From CAYVDH01 sp964450355 (GTDB lineage: Bacteria; Bacteroidota; Bacteroidia; NS11-12g; UBA955): DNA of 20,466 bases. The notes below the pieces were generated by a model. That model worked only from the letters and a program-made list of their open reading frames with translations. It was not told the origin of the DNA and did no database searches. The stretch lies in assembly GCA_964450355.1 (NCBI GenBank), contig CAYVDH010000048.1, forward strand, positions 1 through 20,466, written 5' to 3'. Numbering within the stretch: position 1 is the first letter of the stretch; the number at the start of each line of letters is the position of its first letter. Shown in pieces: positions 14,772-20,466 of the stretch. The translations under genes were made by a program, and so were the position numbers.

Positions 14772-17700
14772 ATGATGTCATCTGCAAAAACATTATACAT
14801 TGCTGTTCTTTCCATTTTGATTTACAATTCTGCTTTGTCTCAGAACCCTATTAATCAGCTAAATCAATACAAACAACATTGTGACCAAGATTTTTATTAC
14901 ATTCAAACCGATAGACCATTCTATGAGCCTAATGAACAGCTATGGTTCACCGCTTGGGTTATCAATTCAGGTAAATTAAATCCTAGCAAATCAGATTTCA
15001 TCATCACTGTAAATCTTAAAAATGCAAAAGGAGAAATCATTAAATCAAACAAACAATATTTGAATGGATATTGTGCAAGTGGAACATTTATTTTGCCTGA
15101 AAAAGGTGGTTTATATTACCTAGAAGTTCAATCTGATTACCACTCTCAATTTTATCCCAACATAAAACACTCTAAAGAAATACAAATACAAAATATCGAA
15201 TACAGTCCCATTTTATTTGAAAACAAACTCGACAAAAATGCCTACATGCTAAATGATAGCCTTATTTTAAAAATCATTGTTAAAAATTATGAGGGTGATA
15301 TTCTCCCAAATGCCAATGCAGTCTTAGAATTGTACTCCAATAATAGCTTATACAACACATACACACTTAAAACCAACAATGAAGGAAAAATAGAACATAG
15401 CATTAGGTTGCCAAATGACAGTTTGATATTCAATTTAAACTTAGTTTTGAAAATAAATTATGCAAATCAATATTATTCAAAATACATTAACATTCCTTTG
15501 TCTGAAACCATTTATGACTTACAATTTTTACCCGAAAGTGGTCATTTAATTCAAGGAATTAAAACACAACTTGCTTTTAAAGCCGTAAACTATTACGGTA
15601 AGCCAGTGAAGGTCAAGGGAATTATTTACAATCAAAATCACGATTCCATTTGCAGCTTTGAAACAGAACACAACGGAATGGGGAAAATAGATTTTACTCC
15701 AGACCAAACAACATACTATGCAAAACACCGAAGCAATCAAAACATTCAAACATGTAACTTACCAAAAGTTGCAATAAGTGGTAGTTTAATCAATGTTTTA
15801 CCAATTCACAATGACAGCATTGCTATCTCAATAAAATCTACAGATACTATAAAAAAACATTTGATTTTAAGAAAAGCAAATGACATTTATTTAAATCAAA
15901 TTGTACTGAATCAAAATGAAAATATTGTATTGTGCACCAAACCTTTGCCTATGGGTGTATATCAACTTACTTTATTTGACGATAAATGGCAACACATTTG
16001 TCAAAGGTTGGTATTTGTTCAATTATCTAAGCAAATGAATGTAAGCATGAATTTTGATCAAAAAATACATGCTCCAAAAGACAATGAAAAAATGAACATC
16101 AAAGTGTTAGATGAAAACAAACAAGCAGTTGAAGGTGTTTTCAGTTTTAGTGTAGTGAATGAACAAATGCTACAATACAGTGAACAATACCGTGAAAACA
16201 TGTTGAGTAAAATGTTGCTTCAAAATGAATTGAAAAGTGAAGTGCATTTTCCCTCTTACTATTTTACTGATGCAAATCATGTTAAATTAAAACAGCTAGA
16301 TTTAGTGATGTTAACCAATGGCTGGAGTAGAATAGATTGGGACAGTTTAAAATCAAACAACAAGGAAATTAGAAAACGCAATAATTTATTTTTGAATGAA
16401 AGGTATGTCATTAGAGGCAATATCAATTCTGATAAATTAAAAATGAAAGATGAAAAACATGTCAAACTTATCATTTTAAATAATCATCAAAACATTCCAA
16501 TTGATAGTCAGGGCAATTTTACAGTTTGGGGAATAAATAACAATGATGAAATAAAGTTAAAAGTTAAATTTAAACATCATTTTAGAAAAATTTATAAAAT
16601 AAAACCGTGGATTTTATTAGAGAAAGTAAGTCAGGAAGTTAATGCAGTAAAATACATTGACCTCAAAGACTCTGCAACAAAACTTGCTCTATTAGATGAA
16701 AAAAAATCCAAAGAAATAAAAACAAAATCAGCCATGTTGGAATCTGATGAAAAATACAAATCCATTGTAGTTAAAAAAGAAGAAAATAAATTAACAATCA
16801 AAAACGATGTGAAATTGAATGAAGAATCAGATGTTCATAGCTTAAGAGGCGTAGATATAAAAGCAAATTCTAATAGTTCTATAACTGAATCGTCATCAAA
16901 AATGATATCACAAAGTCGTTTGCAAAGAACTTATTTCAATTATATAGATGTTTATGGCATAAATATAAATTCTAATAAACTAAATTATGATGACTTATTA
17001 TATATAAATTTCAACTATAAAAACAGTTATCAATATTACACTCCCTTGTATTCGCAATACAATAGTAATTCCATATATAATAAAAAAAATGATTTAAGGA
17101 AAACATTGACATATTTATACGATGTTAAAACCAATAGCAAAGGTGAAGCTGAATTGAATTTCACAAACAGCAGCGAAAATGGCTCCTTTGTTTGTCAATT
17201 GGAAGGTATTTCAAATACTGGTAAATTTATTAGTTATACCACAAAATATTCAGTAATTAAACCCTATATCATTACCAAACAAATTCCTGAAAACTTAACA
17301 GCTGGAGACTCTATTTCTGTATTAGTAAACATAGAAAACAACACAAATTCTGCAATGTATGTGTACTCTACATGGATACTAGAAAATAAAAAAAATGTGA
17401 TTGATGAACTTACTATCCCAGCTGGAAAAATAGGAAAATTAAACTTACCCCTTATTGCAAATATAGAAAGTGGCACAATTAAATCTTTACTTAAAATAAA
17501 CATCAATGGGGAAACTGAGGAATTCAATAACACAATTAATGTGAAACCTAAATTATTTAAAACTATTTATACTAAATCCAATCAATCAGGGAAGTACCAT
17601 TACAAAATATACATTGATTCGAATTCTGCTTATCTCAATACTAGTAAATTGACCTTAGATATTCAAAGCAGTTCTCTAAAAAAATTGACAAATAGTATAA

Positions 17701-19133
17701 GTGCAATGGTAAGGGAGCCCCATGGATGTTTTGAACAAGTTAGCTCAAGTAATTACCCCAATATTTTAATTTATAAATTATTGCAAAGCAAAAACAATTA
17801 TACAGAGCTACAATCCATTAAAGAAAAATTACTCATTGGATATCAAAAACTTGCAGCATATGAAACCAAAGAAAAAGGATTCGAATGGTATGGCAATACT
17901 CCACCACACGAGGGTTTAACTGCTTATGGTTTGTTGCAATTTCACGAAATGAAAGACATCATTGATATGGATTCAAACTTGAATAAAAGAACAATGAAAT
18001 GGTTACTAACAAGGTATAATAAAGACGGCAGTATAAATGTAAATAGAGGTAAATATGGTTTTTCGGGCGCAAGTGAGCCCGTTACCAATGCTTATGTCAC
18101 TTGGGTATTGAGTGAAATAAAAAACACTATAGATTTAAGTCCTCAAATAAAACATTTAGAAAATGAATTAGCTAAAAAATACGATACTTACCTTTCAATT
18201 CTTTTGTCTAACATCTATTTTAACACCAATCAAAAAGAAAAAGGAAAAAAACTGTTAAGTAGATGTTTAATTCATGCTCAGTCTAAAAATTTCAATAACA
18301 TGCAGGCAAATCATTCTATTGTGAACTCATATGGTAATTATTTAGACATTGAACTAATAGGCATGCTGGCTTATTCCATGCTAAAAAATGAACATGAATT
18401 AGAACATATAGACGCAGTGCATTCACAATTAATTAAAAGAAAAAGTAATTATGGGTTATTTGGCACAACCCAATCAACTATTTGGGCATTAAAATCAATG
18501 ATATTATACGACAATCATTTAAAAACCAGATTTAATAACATGATATACTCAGAACAAGAAAGTATTGATTTAAAATTAAATGGAGTAAATATATTCAACA
18601 GAAATAGCATCATTGACCAATTCATAGATTTACCTACAGAACTCTTAAAAACAGGAGAAAACAATATAGAAATTAATTTTGCAGCAAAAGAAAACAAACT
18701 TTTTACTTTAAATTTAGAATACTTGAATATTTTTCCTGGTGAGCAAAGTAAATTATTTAAACTCAGTAATCATGTAGAAAACAAAATTTATAATATTGGA
18801 GATTATGTTCCTATCAATTATGAATATAAAAATTTAAGAGATACTGGTCTTGGACAAACACTGATTGTAATTCCATTGACAGGCAATTTGGCATTGATAC
18901 CAGAGCAATTAAAGCTTCTTAAAGACAAAAAAAATGTAGATTATTATGAAATTTTCAATGGTAATTTGGTCTTGTATTTTGCCGAAATAGGACCAAAGGA
19001 AGTTAAAAATATCAATATCTCATATTTATGTCAAGTTTCTGGAAAATCTTTTATGCCTCCAGCCTATATTTACTTGTATTACAACAAAGACGACTCATAT
19101 TATTGTTACCCAAATCAAATCAATATTAAATAA
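14772..19133 (+). CDS. Secreted alpha-2-macroglobulin-like thioester protein with MG2 domain
   Basis: A 1453-residue exported protein. Residues 1-23 are a Sec signal (ALS before Gln24) with no lipobox cysteine, unlike the lipidated YfhM-type bacterial macroglobulins. An MG2-type beta domain starts near 40 (YIQTDRPFYEPNEQLWFTAW at 43-62). Further beta domains follow, with an ESGHLIQG segment at 255-262 and TNGWSRIDW at 515-523, both as in large Bacteroidota MG2 proteins. Residues about 642-780 are lysine/serine/asparagine-rich and probably flexible, and could serve as a bait region. The A2M domain begins near 781. The thioester motif GCFEQ is at 985-989 (Cys986, Gln989), followed by an alpha-helical thioester domain with HEGLTAYGLLQF from His1046 and a C-terminal beta domain to the end. 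Such proteins trap proteases covalently; that activity here is inferred. The next gene starts within its stop codon. Confidence 0.88.
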   Translation: MMSSAKTLYIAVLSILIYNSALSQNPINQLNQYKQHCDQDFYYIQTDRPFYEPNEQLWFTAWVINSGKLNPSKSDFIITVNLKNAKGEIIKSNKQYLNGYCASGTFILPEKGGLYYLEVQSDYHSQFYPNIKHSKEIQIQNIEYSPILFENKLDKNAYMLNDSLILKIIVKNYEGDILPNANAVLELYSNNSLYNTYTLKTNNEGKIEHSIRLPNDSLIFNLNLVLKINYANQYYSKYINIPLSETIYDLQFLPESGHLIQGIKTQLAFKAVNYYGKPVKVKGIIYNQNHDSICSFETEHNGMGKIDFTPDQTTYYAKHRSNQNIQTCNLPKVAISGSLINVLPIHNDSIAISIKSTDTIKKHLILRKANDIYLNQIVLNQNENIVLCTKPLPMGVYQLTLFDDKWQHICQRLVFVQLSKQMNVSMNFDQKIHAPKDNEKMNIKVLDENKQAVEGVFSFSVVNEQMLQYSEQYRENMLSKMLLQNELKSEVHFPSYYFTDANHVKLKQLDLVMLTNGWSRIDWDSLKSNNKEIRKRNNLFLNERYVIRGNINSDKLKMKDEKHVKLIILNNHQNIPIDSQGNFTVWGINNNDEIKLKVKFKHHFRKIYKIKPWILLEKVSQEVNAVKYIDLKDSATKLALLDEKKSKEIKTKSAMLESDEKYKSIVVKKEENKLTIKNDVKLNEESDVHSLRGVDIKANSNSSITESSSKMISQSRLQRTYFNYIDVYGININSNKLNYDDLLYINFNYKNSYQYYTPLYSQYNSNSIYNKKNDLRKTLTYLYDVKTNSKGEAELNFTNSSENGSFVCQLEGISNTGKFISYTTKYSVIKPYIITKQIPENLTAGDSISVLVNIENNTNSAMYVYSTWILENKKNVIDELTIPAGKIGKLNLPLIANIESGTIKSLLKININGETEEFNNTINVKPKLFKTIYTKSNQSGKYHYKIYIDSNSAYLNTSKLTLDIQSSSLKKLTNSISAMVREPHGCFEQVSSSNYPNILIYKLLQSKNNYTELQSIKEKLLIGYQKLAAYETKEKGFEWYGNTPPHEGLTAYGLLQFHEMKDIIDMDSNLNKRTMKWLLTRYNKDGSINVNRGKYGFSGASEPVTNAYVTWVLSEIKNTIDLSPQIKHLENELAKKYDTYLSILLSNIYFNTNQKEKGKKLLSRCLIHAQSKNFNNMQANHSIVNSYGNYLDIELIGMLAYSMLKNEHELEHIDAVHSQLIKRKSNYGLFGTTQSTIWALKSMILYDNHLKTRFNNMIYSEQESIDLKLNGVNIFNRNSIIDQFIDLPTELLKTGENNIEINFAAKENKLFTLNLEYLNIFPGEQSKLFKLSNHVENKIYNIGDYVPINYEYKNLRDTGLGQTLIVIPLTGNLALIPEQLKLLKDKKNVDYYEIFNGNLVLYFAEIGPKEVKNINISYLCQVSGKSFMPPAYIYLYYNKDDSYYCYPNQINIK

Positions 19134-20466
19134 TGTTAAAATCAATTTACATCTCGGCTTTTCTGATAGTTCAAATAACATTATTGGGACAACAATCAAT
19201 TATCAATAGGGCAATACAACTTAATTGGAATGAAAGAGGAATAGATGCTCCATTGAAATATTTTGACATCGATTTTACTAGAAATAAAATGGGAAAAAGA
19301 CTGTTATTAAACCGCAATTTTTCACCATTTTCCAATGTTCAATATTTTCATCAACATTTTACTTCATTTGAACCAGTATTGTATAATAATAACTTAAAAA
19401 ATAACTTTATTATGTATTCCTATTTCAACCCTGGCTCACACAATTTGTTAATGAATTTAAATGATAAAAAAACACAATTTATAGGGTATATCCAACATGT
19501 AAATTTGGGTTCTAATAATCAAACAAAACTCTTTAACATCCCAGAAAAAACAAACTATGACATTACTTTAAAAAGAAATTTGTATCATAAAAAAAACAAT
19601 TATTACAATAAAAATCTTACTCTAACTTTATACAACAATTATAACAGTGAACAAAATAAAAGTCCTTTGTTAGTTAATGACAGTAACTTTTCAAAATTTA
19701 GGGATAAAAACTTGATGTTTGCAAATACTATCAATTATAATATTAGTAATTCTAATCACAATGAAATGATGGAATTTAACACTTCATTACAAAGTTCATA
19801 TTACAAAAGTGAATTAGTTAAACATGGATTAGACACCATTAGTCAAAATCAGAAATACATTCATTTAAACACTTATTACAATAAAACAATATACTCTAGC
19901 AAGTTTGAAATAGGGAATAATTTATTTTATAGAGAAAGTAGAGAGAATTTTAAGAACAAAGATTTTAATCAAAAGACATACAACATAGGAGTATGGGGGA
20001 AATACATCAAACAATTTAATAAAAAATTAAATAGCAATGTATTTATAAGAACTGATTATGCCAATGATAAATTAAATCTTTCATCTGCTGTAAATTTAAA
20101 TTTAGATTTAAAAAAAGCACATTTCACAATTAATTTAAATCAATTTTTTAATGATGATAATAGCGTTATTGAGAACATAAAACCCTTTATTTTAAACAAT
20201 ATTAATATAAATCAAACAAACAAACTTAATACTGAAAAAGGTAAACAAATAGGATTCTATAGTAGTTATAGAACTGCTTATTCAACATTTGAAAACGCAT
20301 TTCAATTTAATGCCATTTATACTGTTCATGATAACAAAACTATGTATTATTTCAATTCAGACACTTTAAATCTCAATATCTTTCAAGTAAAAGACAACAG
20401 CAAACAGATTCAATTTAAATGGATATTACTAGAAAGAAGATATTATTACAGAAAAAAACTCCATTA
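19133..20466 (+). CDS. Exported, probably outer-membrane beta-barrel protein, cut by the window end
   Basis: The ATG at 19133 shares one base with the stop of the macroglobulin-like gene (TAATG), and the frame stays open for 444 codons to the window end, so the gene is incomplete. The N-terminus MLKSIYISAFLIVQITLLGQ is a Sec signal peptide without lipobox. The mature part is almost wholly made of short alternating strands rich in Asn, Tyr, Phe and Thr (for example KFEIGNNLFYRES, KTYNIGVWGKYIKQF, TINLNQFF), separated by polar turns, which is how outer-membrane barrels look. An early segment, NWNERGIDAPLKYF, may be an N-terminal domain. I do not recognise the exact family, and no TonB box or plug domain is evident in the visible part. 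Tight coupling suggests it works with the thioester protein. Confidence 0.75.
   Translation, partial: MLKSIYISAFLIVQITLLGQQSIINRAIQLNWNERGIDAPLKYFDIDFTRNKMGKRLLLNRNFSPFSNVQYFHQHFTSFEPVLYNNNLKNNFIMYSYFNPGSHNLLMNLNDKKTQFIGYIQHVNLGSNNQTKLFNIPEKTNYDITLKRNLYHKKNNYYNKNLTLTLYNNYNSEQNKSPLLVNDSNFSKFRDKNLMFANTINYNISNSNHNEMMEFNTSLQSSYYKSELVKHGLDTISQNQKYIHLNTYYNKTIYSSKFEIGNNLFYRESRENFKNKDFNQKTYNIGVWGKYIKQFNKKLNSNVFIRTDYANDKLNLSSAVNLNLDLKKAHFTINLNQFFNDDNSVIENIKPFILNNININQTNKLNTEKGKQIGFYSSYRTAYSTFENAFQFNAIYTVHDNKTMYYFNSDTLNLNIFQVKDNSKQIQFKWILLERRYYYRKKLH

Noticed and set aside
16695..17115. TonB plug domain inside the macroglobulin-like protein
   Set aside because: Only a short LRGVDIKAN segment resembles the entry to a plug domain. 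The rest lacks plug motifs and is low in complexity.
14772..20466. YfhM-PBP1C type macroglobulin operon
   Set aside because: The protein has no lipobox and the neighbouring gene has no transglycosylase or transpeptidase motifs.
1..20466. CRISPR array, tRNA or rRNA genes, insertion sequences, prophage
   Set aside because: No spaced repeat array, no GC-rich structured RNA stretch, no transposase or integrase frame and no terminal repeats were seen on either strand.

Overview
The window is AT-rich chromosomal DNA that looks like a free-living member of the Bacteroidota (Bacteroidetes). The grounds are: (i) exported proteins of types common in that phylum, including Bacteroidota-style S8 proteases, tandem small lipoproteins and a very large MG2/alpha-2-macroglobulin protein with a GCFEQ thioester motif; (ii) start codons without recognisable Shine-Dalgarno sequences; (iii) several TAnnTTTG elements, the -7 box of the Bacteroidota sigma factor. 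I cannot place it below phylum level. There is no sign of phage, insertion sequence, CRISPR array, rRNA or tRNA.

Region 1 (1-6128, minus strand) is one tightly packed transcription unit, read from 6128 downwards: two related lipoproteins, a secreted subtilisin-like protease, a BtuF-like metal/cofactor-receptor protein without signal peptide, methionine aminopeptidase, the NFACT/RqcH ribosome quality-control protein, and probably the first codons of a further gene leaving the window. Adjacent genes overlap by 4, 8, 1 and 1 bases and the last full pair is 8 bases apart, so translation is probably coupled.

Region 2 (6185-12549, plus strand) is mainly housekeeping: folD overlapping queE by 4 bases, pyrG, lon, then a YbjQ-family gene. 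Between lon and ybjQ lie a possible 40-codon reading frame and short direct repeats.

Region 3 (12550-14771) holds a Tat-exported FAD amine oxidase lipoprotein whose TTG start sits in an inverted repeat, and a convergent lipoprotein of unknown function.

Region 4 (14772-20466, plus strand) is the most interesting part. It holds a 1453-residue secreted thioester protein of the alpha-2-macroglobulin superfamily, joined by a TAATG stop-start overlap to an exported, probably outer-membrane beta-barrel protein that is still open at the window end. This second gene (444 codons visible) is easily missed because it has no stop in the window. The pair may be an envelope protease trap or defence module working with a dedicated outer-membrane partner. 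That function is inference.

No gene-free stretch exceeds about 300 bases. The longest are 12014-12216, 7678-7868 and 14608-14771, and each is described in the feature list.
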